Source: Theocolax elegans
Taxonomy: Eukaryota > Arthropoda > Insecta > Hymenoptera > Cerocephalidae
Assembly: GCA_026168455.1 (NCBI GenBank)
Contig: CM047429.1
Location: 58,037,623-58,101,622 of the forward strand
Direction: 5' to 3'
Length of the DNA: 64,000 bases
In this document: one piece after another, positions 25,120-39,399 of the stretch
How the letters are laid out: each line of letters opens with the position of its first letter
Position numbering within the stretch: position 1 is the stretch's first letter
Notes under the pieces: model-generated
The model's database searches: none
Told to the model about the DNA's origin: nothing
Seen by the model: the letters and a program-made list of their open reading frames with translations, nothing else
Position numbers and translations under genes: made by a program

Positions 25120-28100
25120 AGATTCTCTTTTTTCGCAAATTGGATGCGCGCTTTTGCTTGTACATGTTTCCGTTCGCCCTTAAGTCTTTTCTTTTTCGAT
25201 TTATTAGTAATGTTTTTTTATCAGGTTCGATGCAATCTATAGAAGATCTAGACGAATCTTAATTAATCTTGAATAGGAAGTGGTGCTTTATACTATTTTA
25301 TTTTAAGTAGGTATTTTATACTTTTGCGCGTATAAGCTTCTTCGATCGAAATAACCCGTGTTTTTTTAAATACTGAATTTCGTATGATCCCATACATGCT
25401 TAAATAGAAGTTTACGAAGACTCTCAAAGGCGTATGATTAAGTAAATTTATTCGTCAAAGTTGACTGTATTGTATTATATGCAAATATATTTTATATTCT
25501 CGGGTTTCTTTATTTTTTTTTTTAATCTTTCCTTACAAAGCTTGCGATAGGATCAGTCACAAACAGGAACGAATACAATTCAAATATCTTTCCGTTTTTG
25601 TTTCCAACCGAAATCGCGTGAATTCGTAAAAATTTAATTATTCATCAAACTCGTGCGCATAATAACAATTAAAATTTCGTACTGCATTAATCGTCAAGGT
25701 TGACGAAAAAAAAGGAAAAAAAAAACGAAAAAATCGGGGTCCGGATTGCGTAAGTTGATCGCGATAGGCTTGTTGTCGAGTGGAAAAATTTGTCAAATTG
25801 AAAAGAAAAGGAAAATGTATAAAAAAAATTATCTCGTAGATTTTAGAATCCCGAGCTGGGCAAACAGGCTGTGCAGACACTATCGCGACTCTTGGGCAGT
25901 CGTTCTAATCTTATCTTCGATGCCTAGTCGACGCTTCTGAAACCGCGTCCCGTGACCTTTTTTCTATTCGTAATATGTGTATATACATATAAGACGTCTG
26001 TTTTTATTGGCATTTGTATATTTAATATGATAATACGGTATACTTCCAACATTAGTAAGAGAGGCTCGCTTAAAATTATATCTATATCTATATTCAACGT
26101 ACTTTATTAAAAGTAACAATATACGCACTATGATTACTTGTTAGTAATCTAGCGGATGAAATAATAATAGTAGTAATAATAATAATACATTCTCTGAAAA
26201 ATTATGTAAAATACAAAAATTGGATTTATTTTGTCTAGTAAATCATTAATATGTCATCAAATTAAATCAACGTTAATACAAAATTAAAAAGTCATAGTTT
26301 GTAAACAATCAGAGATAAAACGTTTTATAAAATACTAAAAAAAACCATAATCGAGCAAACAAAATTACAAATGGTAAAGCATTTTAAAAGCTCCGAGTAT
26401 AAGGGATCGAAAAATGACCAAGGGCTTATTTATCCTTAGCTCGAGTTATGGAGCAAATGAATTATGCGAAAGAGGTCGGGGGCATAAAGCGCCAAGATAG
26501 GAGGGAGAAAGAGAGAGAGAGAGAGAAAGAGCTTCAATGAATGGATTGGTTTTATATAGCAAGTCGAGGCACCTGCCTACTATACTCGTCATCCATGAGC
26601 TTTTCAAAACCTATTCACTCGTTCTCTTTCTCTCCCTCTTTTGGTTCCCATTTTTTCACATCCTCACTTGCTATACAGGATATGGACTTCTTTTTTTTTA
26701 TATTCCAGACCTCGCGCATAAATTTTATTCCGAGACGAAACAAAAAAATTTTTAGACGAATTTTACGGGCTGATTAAATTTACGTGCGTTGGATTCGTGA
26801 AATCGTTACTTTGTTCTATCCGTGTGATCGTGATTGAGAAACAATGTGTTTGCGTCACTCGCCGATTTATTTCGTATTTCAAACTGCGAAGTTGTGATAT
26901 ACAATTTAACGTTGCATTATAAACATAACGTGCATCTCGTTAATGTAGAGGAAAAAATTTATTATAAATGTAATTCGTAATTAATATTAAAATTAAACTA
27001 GTACAAAATTCCATTTTAAATTGAAAAGAATTTTTAACAGCGGTCAAGCCATTGTAACCCAAAAATCGACGAAATTTTAGCAATTAACAAAAAGAAAGTG
27101 TCGCGTTTCAAGTAACCCTCTATCTCACCTCTCTCTCGTTTAGCTTCTCATTGGAGTCACCCTCTTGCTGTCGCGTTTTTTCATCCATCTAATCCGACGA
27201 TTGCGCGTACATACGCGTATTGTCCAATCAGCTGTGGATTCATTCGAGTTCTCTTTTTCTCTCTCATTCTTTCCCCTATGCACCGGATTTTTCCCCCTGT
27301 AGTCGCACGTCTAGTCTTTCCAGAAATGCAAAAGGACTCGCGCGACCCTTTTTACGGTTTCTCGTCTCCCTTATAATACATTTTGTTCCCTTACGCATTG
27401 TTCCTCGTAGCTGCTTTTTCCTCTTATGCGAATGTTTCGGTTATTTTTATACGCGATTATACAAACCGATTTTTGAGGTTTACTACAACGATTTTTTGGG
27501 ACATTGACGGCTATTGAGAATTTTGGTTACTTATGGCGAAATTTGGTAGCTTTTATATTTTAGGTGACACTAATCAATTCTTAATCTCTATGTGATTTTA
27601 TATAATTTCATTTAAAAAAATAAATAAATTTTTCGTTGTTAATGTTTAATAGTAAAACTAGAAGCTCAAATAAGGACAGTTCATTTAAATTTGTTGTCGG
27701 AGCTGTTGCTACTTTTAATGATAAAAAAGACAATTTAGATAACATTGTTAGTTGTATGCTGGTTGTGCACTAATTATATTGAAACAACCGTTTTTTTTTC
27801 TTTTTATGAAGTAAAAAATATGTACATTATTTCGTAATTGAAGCACATTGTTCATAATTAAATAATGCTTAAAAATTTATATAGAGTTTAGAAATATAAA
27901 ACTAATGTAATTGATAATGAATTTTTACCTTAAAAAAAAATGGTCGACCTTTAAAACAAGTTTACCTAAATACCGATAAAATTGTTCAATCGTTTGAATC
28001 AGATCTTAGCTCGTCACCTAACTGAGAACCTAAAAAAAACAGCGCATTCGTAATCCTAACGATACATTCTTAACGATCGACTCAATCGAAGTTCCCTCGG

Positions 28101-29635
28101 CCCGACTCGAAATAGAAAATCCAAGGGAAAATCAACAAAGGAAACTCTCCTATTTTGGAATTGTCCTCCATATAAAAAAAAGTAATCAGTAATCGGTTAA
28201 GCTGTTTTGCGAAACTATGAAGGATCTTACAACGTGTACATATATATATAGGTGCTCTTCTAGCGACGATGAAAGCGCGGCCTCGATGAAATTGTTGCGT
28301 TGCGCGACTGAACTTGCATGCTAAAGGCGCCCGTATTATTTTAAGTATTCGTGAGCTTCTCTTTCTACACTCGTATCTTTTTTTTTGTTGCATTATATCT
28401 ACTGCAATAAAGGTAATTTTTATAGTATTGAAAATGAGATTTATAGGTCGAATAAGAAAAATCTAGATGACACGCTTAGTTGAATAGTATTACAAAATAG
28501 TATAAGATTTTTTTAATCGCATATTATTATAAAACTAATTAGATTGAAATATCAACGCACATGCAACAATTAAATTACAAATGCAAATGCAGAAGTATGG
28601 GATGAAAATTATTAATACAAATTAACATTAAATTATATTTTCTACAACAAAACGTATATACGCATATAATTTAATTCGATTGATATATAAGTTAATAACT
28701 CGAAAATAGCCAAGTACATACACATTTGAATCGCTATTTCTATTATTATTCTTTAATTGTCGAAGTAATTTTGTCCGACATACTCGTCGAGCGCGTTCCG
28801 GATTCGTTTTTCCTTCTTTGATTTCCGAGAACGAATTTCTCGCCTCCACTACGTGCTATTGCACGTGTACGTATATGTATGTCTCTTCTGTGTGTATGCA
28901 GACCTCGCTCTCTTTTTGTTTTCTGGTGGCTTCACCGGAAGACCATACGAGAAAGAGAAAGACGGAGAAATATATATATATATGTAGTTAAATACAATGA
29001 AGGCTGTAAAAATAGACGACATTGTTTGTGGTAATCGAAAGTCCCCCTTTTCCTTTTCATCTGCGATCCTTTTCTTATAATACATCTATTTCTATATATA
29101 TATATATTTTCTCACTCTCACTTGATCTTTGGTTTATTTCATTCTTCTTTATAGTTCGGAAATGTACGTTACCATGTTTTATATATGCATCACCGTAATT
29201 TAAAAGCGCATAATAGGTACTGCCTATTACTCGATGGTAAGTGATTGGTTTTTATTCGACAAGTTTATAATATATATATATATATATATGTGAATAATAT
29301 ATTATCGGTGATTCTACGAATTCATACTGTTCGATTAAATGCATGCAGTCAAAAGTAAACATAAATATTTATTTTTTTATTTTCTGAAAAATGGCAATCG
29401 AAGATGAATCGAACGAATGAAAAACAGTTTAAATAAATTGGTCTCGATCTCCCATCTAAATAACCGTATCACCAATAAAATCGTGCACCTGTAACAAATC
29501 GATAAACAACATTTCAAATTCATCAAACTGGTAAATCGTAATCTCGCACGTATAGACATAACGTAATGTATCTGTAAACGAATAATTATCGATAAAAATA
29601 AATATACATATAATTGTTTTTACGTTCCGTCATAA
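25120..29635. other. AT-rich non-coding DNA with scattered CT/GA-rich patches
   Basis: It holds a (GA)n run at 26511-26526 and a GC/CT-richer patch at about 27.10-27.44 kb. The longer ORFs (for example the 103-codon minus ORF 28393-28082) lack recognisable domains. Confidence 0.5.
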
Positions 29636-29639
29636 GTTG

Positions 29640-29800
29640 CTAGCAGGTCGTTGGCGCATGCGCATCGAGGAGGTTTCAACCACTTATCTCGAGGCGCAAT
29701 TGGATCCGATTAAACTTTGGAATTCGTCCGGGGCAATCGACGAGGCCCAACTCGCTTGCCCCTGCATGAACATCGCTCCAGATCATCTCAGTCAGATAGT
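29640..29800 (+). promoter_or_regulatory. GC-rich block just upstream of mir-8, possible proximal promoter
   Basis: It contains the palindrome GCGCATGCGCA (29654-29664), the binding motif of NRF1, whose fly relative is Erect wing. At 29788-29793 is an initiator-like TCAGTC. The block ends about 140 bases before the mir-8 hairpin and stands out from the AT-rich flanks. Whether the primary transcript starts here or far upstream cannot be told from sequence alone. Confidence 0.35.
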
Positions 29801-29954
29801 AAAGTAAGAAGAGGAGGGGCAACGGGAATGAGAAACGACCTATCTGGTGGAGCTTGAATTTTCGGCACGAGTCGACTTGAAACGTTTCACGGATGAAGAT
29901 TATCGAGTTTAGAAGAGAAACATTTTTTGTATTCCTGTACGGAGTATCTGTTCA

Positions 29955-29976
29955 CATCTTACCGGGCAGCATTAGA
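29955..29976 (+). ncRNA. mir-8: Mature miR-8-5p (star arm)
   Basis: A 22-base 5' arm that pairs with the 3' arm with the offset typical of Dicer products. The boundaries follow the known insect star sequence from memory. Confidence 0.85.
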
Positions 29977-29992
29977 TTATATTTGATTTTTC

Positions 29993-30015
29993 TAATACTG
30001 TCAGGTAAAGATGTC
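29993..30015 (+). ncRNA. mir-8: Mature miR-8-3p (guide arm)
   Basis: A 23-base 3' arm with seed AATACTG at guide positions 2-8. It matches the conserved insect miR-8 from memory. Confidence 0.93.
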
Positions 30016-30034
30016 GTCAGGATTCCGAGACCAA

Positions 30035-33000
30035 CGTGGGATGAATGAATTTATAGATATTTTTTTTCAGTGATAATATACATACAGTGTTAATTATTTA
30101 CGTTGTGAAAAGTTTCGTCGTTGGCGTATTGTCAAGTTTACTGTGTTTTCCTTGTTAGTGAACTATATTATACTTCGATACTTTTTGTTATAATTTATTT
30201 TTTTATGTACATGTATATATATGTATATGAATATGTGCGCGCTGAATCGTTCATCTTGTTCGTATTAAATGAGTATAGAAAGTTGAGAAAGTTAAATGAT
30301 CCATTTATTACTGTTAAAGACATAACAATTAATATAATTGAATTTCAGAATTAATTCTTTAATCTAATGATATACGATTCTTATAGATTATTTTTATGAA
30401 GGTGCTAGCAAAATAAGTGAGTCAACTGTGTGGAAGAAGAGTAATCACAAATTTATTGTGTATTTTCTAAACTTCTTAATGAATCATTTGTTATTGGTGA
30501 ATAAAAAAATTAGTAAAATAATTGTAATATATTAAAAATTAAATCTTTGAAAGTGCAAGCATTTTAATAATTAATATTGAAAAAGATATATTCAATTGTT
30601 TATTTCAAGAATATTACCTACTCAAAAACAGATTTCTTTATTTCTTTCAACAATGTATACAAGTAATTTTTTGTAGTATAAACATTCGATATTAAGAAAT
30701 ATACATATTTCAAAAGTAATTAATTAGTATTAGATAAAAATACGAGATGAAAAAGGAAGAACTTACAGTTCTATTTAAAATTTAAAACATCAGGGTGTAC
30801 TATTAATGTGTATATTGTGCGAAGAAAAGTTACGGTTAATGAAAAATAAAGATATAATTTCCAAGGAATCAAGTGTATAAGAAAAACAAAATCAATACGT
30901 ATGTACTATTGTTCGTATAAATTAATCAGTATGACAATTAATCAGAAAAACTGCTCGTGTAAATTTGATATCTCGAATTGCAAATCAAAAAGTTGCATCA
31001 TCACCTATACTCATTACATTACCGATCGTACATTCGATTAAAAAATTCGGTTCGTTCGTAAGTTTCATCGTCAAGTTGTTACATAAAGAATATTACCTCA
31101 CGCTTCGTAAATTCATATTCGTGTATGTATGTATGTATAATGTAGAATCGCGCAAAATGTACGATAGGCACCTACCATCAATGTCAACAAGCGTCGACGT
31201 TTGATAAAGCAGTATACTCGATAAGCCTGGCGCGATAATAATTTCGTCCATCTCCTTGTGGCATCAAATTTCATGTCAATTTCTCTCAGTCTCTTACGGT
31301 TCTATACATAAATGGAAGGTGCAGTTCAATTTTGCATGCTCGTGGGCTTTCGTTAATTATTATCCTTTATGATTATAGTCGTATAAGCTAACAATATGAT
31401 CAATTGTTGTTGTAAACTATAATTTGAAAAAATTCATTAGTATTTTGATATTATATATTTATTAATTGCTTTATAATGGTGTATAATTTTTTTTGACATT
31501 TAAACATTGTATTAAACTTATTATTGACATATTATAACATATTACTTATTAGTCCTTTTAATTAATACTGAGACATGAAATTTGATTAATTTTTGGAATT
31601 ATATTGCTACTTCTAACATGTATAATAAACTGATAAATGTTAATCGTTGTTACAAAGCGATTAAATAATAAATGAATAATGATTAATAGGTATAAAACAA
31701 CTTAATTCACATTAATCCGTATAAATGCAAGTGGAAATAATTTAACTGCATTACTGATAAAACTTTCATATTTTTTGGCATCTCTCAAGTATGCGTGGAG
31801 ATGTGTACAATCATTGCAGCAAAAGGTTTCTACGTGATTGGCTACCATAAACAATCCAAAAATGCACATACATACACACATAAATACTTGAGTATTAACA
31901 AGTCGCAATAATTGTTATATAGCCAAGGCGCGTTTAAAAAAAAACAAATGAAACTGAGAAACTCTCAAGCTAAAGGGTCGAGTCATTGCATCCATAAACG
32001 CAATTACGACTTTGGAATGTATAAACGTTATTTACAATCTCGTGGCTCGAGTGCGGCTCTATAACATAATCCTCTTTTTCTCTTTTACTCGCGCGTATAT
32101 CTATACAAAGCATCGACTTCGCGACGTTTAACAAGACGTCCACATACACACACACACCTACAAATTATAAGTCGCATTTGCACACGAGTGCGATTTTACA
32201 TAAATTATTAATTTTGGAACGTCTTATTTGATGTTCAATGTCGAAAAATAATCGCGCGTATGCCTTGGCTCGAGTAACATTAAAATTTCCGTGTGATAAA
32301 CAATTCGTAAAGTTTGTGCGTGAATCTGCGTAAGCGAATGTGTAAGTGGTTATATTTAAAATTTTAGTCAGAGAAACAATGACTTGCTGTAAATAAATTG
32401 ATCGTATGAATCCATCAATCGAATGATTGTAATATAGGTATTTGTGAATAAACATATATCGTTAAATAGTTAATTGAACGAGTATGAGTATAAATGTGAA
32501 TAAATTTACATAACATTTTGTTTGCTATTTTATAGAGATGCGTATGTAACGCATTTGAACGATCAAAAGGCATTTATATTATATTCTTTGATTTGCAAAA
32601 ATTGTCGAAAGTGAGTCTATGCTATTATTTATACTTTCATTTAAAATGGTAATCATTGTTAACACTAGCAATGTTCAAGGTAGTGTTTTCAAATATGTAA
32701 ATTTTCTGAGAATCGACGTTAGTTTTTGTTAAATCAATTTCGGACAATTAACTAGCTCAATAATATAAAATTTTCTCACGTCTTTAACAATATCTATACT
32801 TATAGTTACAAGTTGAATATCAATACTAAACGTAGTACCTCATAGCAATATCAATAGCCAATAATATCCCATAAGAAGTAATGTGAAAAATCGATCCTCT
32901 CATAAATGGAAAATATGTCCTCCAGGCGAAAGAAGCCTCGCCATCGTCATTCTCATGCATACATAGACTCTCGCGAGTTTTTACATCTCTCGGTCTTCCT

Positions 33001-35597
33001 CCAAGCGGACAGGGGCGCGTTTCTGATTTATGAGCGCGCTAACTGCATGCCTTCTAAATATAAAATCCACCACTCCTCTTTCCCTTCGTCTTTCTCTCTC
33101 TTTCTCTCTTTCTCTCCGGTCCCCCAGACTTTCGCGCGAGTGCTCGAATGAGCAGATAGAATTCTAAACAGTCAAGGCGAGACGGTTCGTTGAAAAAGAG
33201 CAGGTACGGATGAAGAGGAGAGGCTCGGCTCGTTCGCGCTATATAGCCACGTATAACCGTTTTACTCCTATTGCCCTTTCCAAACCCCAGACACGACGTG
33301 CACCGTTTTATGCTTCGTTTGCGTGCTAGCAACCGATCGAACTGATCCGTGGCATTTTAACTGTTAAGGTGCTTCGTTTCAATAATGAACATGTGTAGAC
33401 GCAACTTTCGATACAAATATATATATCTGTATATATCTATACATCCTTATGGCATATACAAGGAAATTTGGTTATTCCTGTGTTTCCCTCCGGTGGAATG
33501 TGAAATTCGATAGTGTGGGTTACGGAATACCGTTCAGTGATAGTTTCTTCAATTTATTAACTAATTTGACTCAAAGTACACACATATGTATATAATACAA
33601 AATTTTAAATAATTTTTCTTACTGCTAGTCAATAAATCGTCCATGCTTAGAGCTACTTTCAAACGTAATTATATTAATTAAAATCATTAATTTACTAATT
33701 AAATCATGAATACCATTCTAATGATATTCTTAAATTCATATTCGATTTATATACGTATTCTTAATTAAGCTACGTTCGCAAAGTGTAATATCAAACATCG
33801 AACGCCTCAACCCAAAATTCTGTCGAATCACGAGAAAAAAAATATTTTGTAATTGCGTTAAGCAATGTAAAATGTAGTACATTTCATTATTTGGATGATA
33901 ATCTATGTTAATTTTAGCTATCAGTTTACAAGACTCGATATAAATACATGAAAATCATGAAAATTAGTAATCATACGAATAATATATACGACAGTCGCAA
34001 ACATCCTGTGTAAATGAAGTTAAATTAAAAACGAGTAGTATAAGTGTATAATCTAATATTTCGCAATTTGATCAAAATATTTTAATAACCATAGCATAAC
34101 ATGCTTGCATTTTATTATTATTTAAGGTGGGAGCATGCATTAATAATGGAAATTTTAATAAATGCAAAATTGTTAAATTGGTGATGAAAAATTAACATAT
34201 TAATGTTCCTTATAATTATATATATATATATACATTGCTTTTCCAAACGTTAAAATATAGTATTTTAGCAATTATTTCTAGGTATTAAGGAACTAGTTTC
34301 AGAGTAATTTTGAGATAACGTTTCCTTGTGTGATAGACGATGTTGTTTCTTATCATATGTACTAACGTTTTTTTAACGCACAATAAATAAAAATAGAAAT
34401 AGATTCAGTTCAGAATGTTGTTAATTACCTAGTATTTAATTTATTTCATGATATACTTCGATATTACAGTTGACTTTGAATGTTAAGTATACGCTACTTC
34501 TTAATTAACGCTTGTTATTGATTGAAATTTAAACAGAAGTTGTTTACATCATGATAAATACGTTAAATAAGTTTTTGAGGCAAAACTAAACAAGTCAAAG
34601 TAACACTAGTATTTTAAGAATTTTATTTAACTTTTACTTTTACTTGTATAACTATACGGACAATGCAAATGTTGTCAACTAGTGCTCGTTTCATTTTTTA
34701 CTTTTACACGTATTTCGTTTGAAAATAAGTATAACCAAGTATGTGGATATTTACCTGTGAAACACGTGTCTACATTGTTGTGTTGCTATTATTATACAGA
34801 AAAGAACGTCTACTTTGTAAAGTATACATTGCACCTTGTCAATATTGTTATGCAGATACAAGTGTTATTTCCAAAACTAAAACTGCAATTTTTTATTATT
34901 ATTAGAATATTCTTTGCCCCATCGCATTTTCTTACATTTACAAAAAATTTCATTTTATTTTTCTAAATTCGTATATACAGTGAATCTGTATTTGCAGTAC
35001 GGTAGACCATTGAGATTTTGTTGTTCAATAGACAGTATCAGTAGATTAACATGTTTTTTTAAACGAATAAAATAACCCGTAAAGGACGTTTTTACTAAAT
35101 GAAAATCATATTAATTAAATTTTCCCGTCAGGTTATTGAAATACCTAGTATAAGTATTATCACGCTTCAATTAATTCTCATTGCTTGTTTGTAATGTTGT
35201 AATTGGCATTAACAATTAGCGTGATGTATGTGCAATTTCACGCAAAAAGTACAAAATAATACCTTGTATGTATGTATGCGTTTGAATGTATGTGTGTATG
35301 GGTATACCATATAGATATATATATATATACATATACCTATTCAAAATCACAAAACCATGAAATAGCATTTTCTCTTTGAATACATTAACAGCAATTACGT
35401 CGAGAGAAATTACACTAAATGTTATTATTTTTCTTACTGATTCTCGTATACTTTAATATCGAATGAATACGTATTTTTCATAAAATTACAAAATATTTTA
35501 TCCTGTATTTATATTTAGTATAAATTAAATTAAATTAAATTAAATATATATCGTACGTCTATAATTAATATGATTATACCTCAGTCAAAAAAATTAA

Positions 35598-35645
<48 letters not shown>

Positions 35646-38600
35646 TTTGTTGTGTTTTTAGAGAGTCGCGTATGTAATTTTTTATTATTACTTATTTCAT
35701 TACTTTTTTCACAACTGCATTAAAACATACTCACTTAAACACAAAACCTTTTATATATACTTTTTTTAAGTACAAAAAAGTAATAAATGATGATAAATTA
35801 TTCAATGACATACATTTAAATTTATTAAAATTTCATCAAAAAGATTACGATCGGAATAAGTGTAATCAATTATTACTGCAACATTTAGAATTTAAAACAA
35901 CTTTCGTAGTTTTTTAAATAATATTAATATATAGAACGCGTAAAAAAATATTTTAATTAAAGTTGAACGTGTACTAGTTTTTATTTTTTATTGAATATCG
36001 CCATCAATAGATACATATCAATTATATGTTTAATTTTTCTTGACTAAAGCTTAATCTAAATTATTTAATCTTTAAAAACACTACCGCCAGTTGCATTTGC
36101 AAATGTTGATACGTTTATTAACAATTGTTTTATCACCCGCCGTGAAAAATAAATGAATATTAGATTTATTAAACAAAATATCGACTATTTTGAACTAACA
36201 AGCGTATTTAATAGTACAACACAAATCAAAGTAATACTCTCATTTATTCAATATAAAATATAGTAGCAACTACTTGGATAAGGTAATCCTAAAAGCAAAT
36301 ACACAGGAAACAAAAAAAAGGTAAGAGAATATTTAACGACGCTAGGCCCATTGAAGCCGTAAATCTTTTAGCAGGGTTTTAGCAAAAAAGTATACACGGA
36401 TTGGATGTACATACACGTAAGGAGTAAGGAAGAAAAGAAAGATAAAAAAAAGTAAAGAAAACCGTGGCGAAACAAGTCGTCTTGTATATATGATGCCGAA
36501 GCGGTGTGTAGACGGTCAAGAGAAACCCCGGGGAAAGTGCGAGAACTCGAACGATCTCTTTCTCTGCGCGGAGCCGTTAATTTAGCAGACTGTGCCGAGG
36601 TTAATTGGCACCTTGAGCTCGCTCACTCGCACCTTTATCTTTCGCCGCGTTTTTTACCTATATTCCTTTTTGATATATATATAGGATCTGTATTGTATAT
36701 ACATGGTAAAACATTGTTACTCACCACGTGCGAGGAAGGTTATAGTTGTAATTTTGAGGACAAATTTCGTCGTGACAAATTCTAATTTACTTTTGTTTAT
36801 TGTTATTAGTGACATTTCCCTCTCTGTATATACTCGGGAGGTGAATATTGTAGCTATAGGCGGGTTTCGGTGTGTAAGTGTGTTCGTGTGTGCGAAGGGG
36901 AAGAAGGAGAATGAGTTACTTTGTTTTGCAGTAATGACTGTATTTTATTTTGACCGTATAATTATCTCTTTAAAATCAGCTTATTGTATGTAGCTGTTAG
37001 TAAGTAACGTGTAATATTTGAAACGTTTTTATTAATACTAATATTGAAATATGTTATAGAGCAATCATCAGTTGTGATTAAATTATTAAAATTCTATGAT
37101 TTATATATCACTGTAAATTAAAAGAAATTGCAATATTTTAGTTTTTAAATTAAATTATTTTACCTTGCCGATGAATACCTCGTGTATATACACATAATTT
37201 TAAGTTAATTTATTTTTCTTTTACGTACTTGATGATTAACTTATACGGTACACACACACACAATTTTATCTAATACGGCTCATAATTATATTTAAATTGT
37301 GATTTATATTAGAAATAACGTGCGCTGTTTAATATTTTTATATACGTAGTTGTATAATTTTTATTAATATTTTAGTACACAAATAATTGTGTAAACGATT
37401 ATTATTCTGTCGCCTTTGTGTTATCTCAGTAATATCTGTAGTACCTTTTTTTTATAAAATATTAAATGATTGCAGTACTTATTCTTAAACGTTTATTTTC
37501 CACTTCTTATATATATACCTATACTTGTGACTACAATAAGCTGTTCTTCTCCGTTCACTTTTTATCGTAACTCGTAACCCGTTAAACTTAATAATCGGTT
37601 AGTTATGAAACGTTTATTGACTCCCATTATTACTCGTAGATTTATCATTATTATCTCATCAAAATTTTTGTTTAGCAATTTTGTATAAAATTCATTATCC
37701 TTAAATACTGAAGAGAAAGAAGTGAACGTTCTTATCAAGATTAAAATTTTTGGATATATAATTTTAATAGATGCAATAATCGATATCGGTATCACTTTAT
37801 TACAACATTGAAATATAGCTAAATTTGTATAAAATATTTGTATTTATGTGCATTAAATATTAGTAATTCATACAAAAATAACTTTTTTAAATTAACAGTC
37901 GTTTAACGGTAATATATAAATAAATATTTGTTTTTCATAAGCTCTTATAACAATTTATTCAAGTTTATTACAAATAGGTAATTTGAAATAGTGGTAATAA
38001 ACGCTACGGTAATGAACAGTAAAACAAGATGATTTCTATACGAGAGAACGAAAGCATAATGTTATAGTTTTATTAAACTAGACTTTCATTTTTTTCACGG
38101 AACATTAAATTTTTAATAATGAACGCACTCGCCGTATAAAAAGATATTCTTTACAATATATAATACCGCTTTACTGGATATTACATATATTTTAAGTGAA
38201 AAATATATCACGCGATTAAAAGCTACGTATTTTTAATTAAATAAAACTCTAATGTTTACGTATAAAATATATAGCAATTAAAAGTATGTAAAACAACTTA
38301 TCGGAAGATACTACCAATAAAAATAAGTGGGGTAGAATAAAAAAAAACACAGGTGTACAGTTAACAAGACAACGTTGACAAATATATGTAATATACGTGT
38401 GCAGTATGTGCGAATGGTAGATAGAGAGAAAGAGGAAGTAATTAGTCAGTGATTCTTTAGAAACTCGAGTCTCGAATAGCAGTTCTCAAGATTGACCGTG
38501 CAAGTAGTGTTGCTGAAGATGTTAGGCCTGTGTCTGAGAATTTCAGGGAATTCCGGAAAATCAGCGGGCAGTGCATTGCAATTCGAGTGCATCGCTCTGC

Positions 38601-39025
38601 ATAAACGTCGGAGGCGGTCACGGTCCGACGCATATGGCCGACCTGCTTTCGCATGTGCGTGGCTCTCTCGACACCCCTATTATATATATACATCTATACG
38701 CCAACGAATACTCACACTCATTGGTATTGGTTCTGCGTTTCAACGATTTAGGGATACTGCATGGATTCTCATTAGCAAAAACGCGTTTGTCAGATAATTT
38801 TTACTCTGTACAATTTTTAAAAAATTCGTTGAATTAACACTTTTATTGCTTTAATAACAGTATATACTTAATAAATATGCTATATATTTATATTTATGTA
38901 TTAGCTTGGTGCAGCACGTCTGATTTTTGTTGAAAGGAAAGTCGAACAAACATCAACTTGGACAAAAGAAACGTACGGCTATATCGACCTCGAGATACGC
39001 AACTTCGCAACGCATATGAAACACA
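30035..39025. other. AT-rich non-coding DNA downstream of mir-8, with a few islands
   Basis: GC-richer patches lie at about 32.90-33.35, 36.46-36.65 and 38.45-38.70 kb. A perfect (TA)n run occupies 35602-35641. Further mir-8 primary-transcript exons could lie here, but none can be seen. No protein-coding exon was recognised. Confidence 0.5.
35602..35641. repeat. (TA)n microsatellite
   Basis: A perfect TA run of 40 bases. Confidence 0.95.
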
Positions 39026-39029
39026 AAAA

Positions 39030-39275
39030 TCTATACGCGCTTCGTGTACATACAAAGAAAAAGTTTCTAGTAAAAATTGCAATGTTCTTGAGTAACCGAG
39101 AAACAGACTTGACAAATTATAAAAATTACTATTTATATTATTATATATCAGCTATATATTTCTAATAAAAACAAGTAATTTTTATTATTTGTCAAGTATG
39201 TTTCTCGGTTACTCAAGAACATTGTAAATTTTACTAAAACCTTTTTCTCTGTGTACAGGTATATACGCATATAGG
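39030..39275. repeat. Long imperfect inverted repeat (hairpin)
   Basis: The core arms 39068-39130 and 39174-39236 are inverted copies over 63 bases with about four differences. They share AATGTTCTTGAGTAACCGAG and the following AAACA. Weaker pairing extends outward to roughly 39030 and 39275, and the loop is 43 bases. If transcribed it would fold into a long double-stranded RNA. It is too long for a standard pre-miRNA and could be a small fold-back transposon or an hpRNA-type siRNA source. Confidence 0.7.
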
Positions 39276-39399
39276 TATATAAATACATTGTACGTATAAT
39301 ACAAGTATATAGGTTCAACCCACTGAAGTTTACACTCGTAAATGAAAACCGAGAGAATCTGGACCCCATCTATATACCGAGCGCGAAATTCAACGTTGC

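Larger units (their letters stand above)
29940..30027 (+). ncRNA. mir-8: microRNA gene mir-8 (miR-200 family) precursor hairpin
   Basis: The 5' arm 29955-29976 reads CATCTTACCGGGCAGCATTA then GA. The 3' arm 29993-30015 begins TAATACTGTCAGGTAAAGAT and carries the seed AATACTG. As I remember them, these are the insect miR-8-5p and miR-8-3p sequences. The arms pair across a 16-base AT-rich loop (29977-29992), and the lower stem continues with CGGAGTATCTG (29940-29950) against CAGGATTCCG (30018-30027). miR-8 is the arthropod member of the miR-200 family; in Drosophila it acts on Atrophin, U-shaped and growth and wing-signalling pathways. A splice-donor look-alike (GTCAG/GTAAAG) and a 50-codon ORF overlap the hairpin and are incidental. 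Confidence 0.97.

Noticed and set aside
24863..25165. 100-codon minus-strand ORF
   Set aside because: It is dominated by an Arg-Glu run that is the translation of the CT microsatellite.
30000..30010. Splice donor consensus GTCAG/GTAAAG with an upstream 50-codon ORF
   Set aside because: It lies inside the mature miR-8-3p sequence, which explains its conservation; the ORF overlaps the hairpin by chance.
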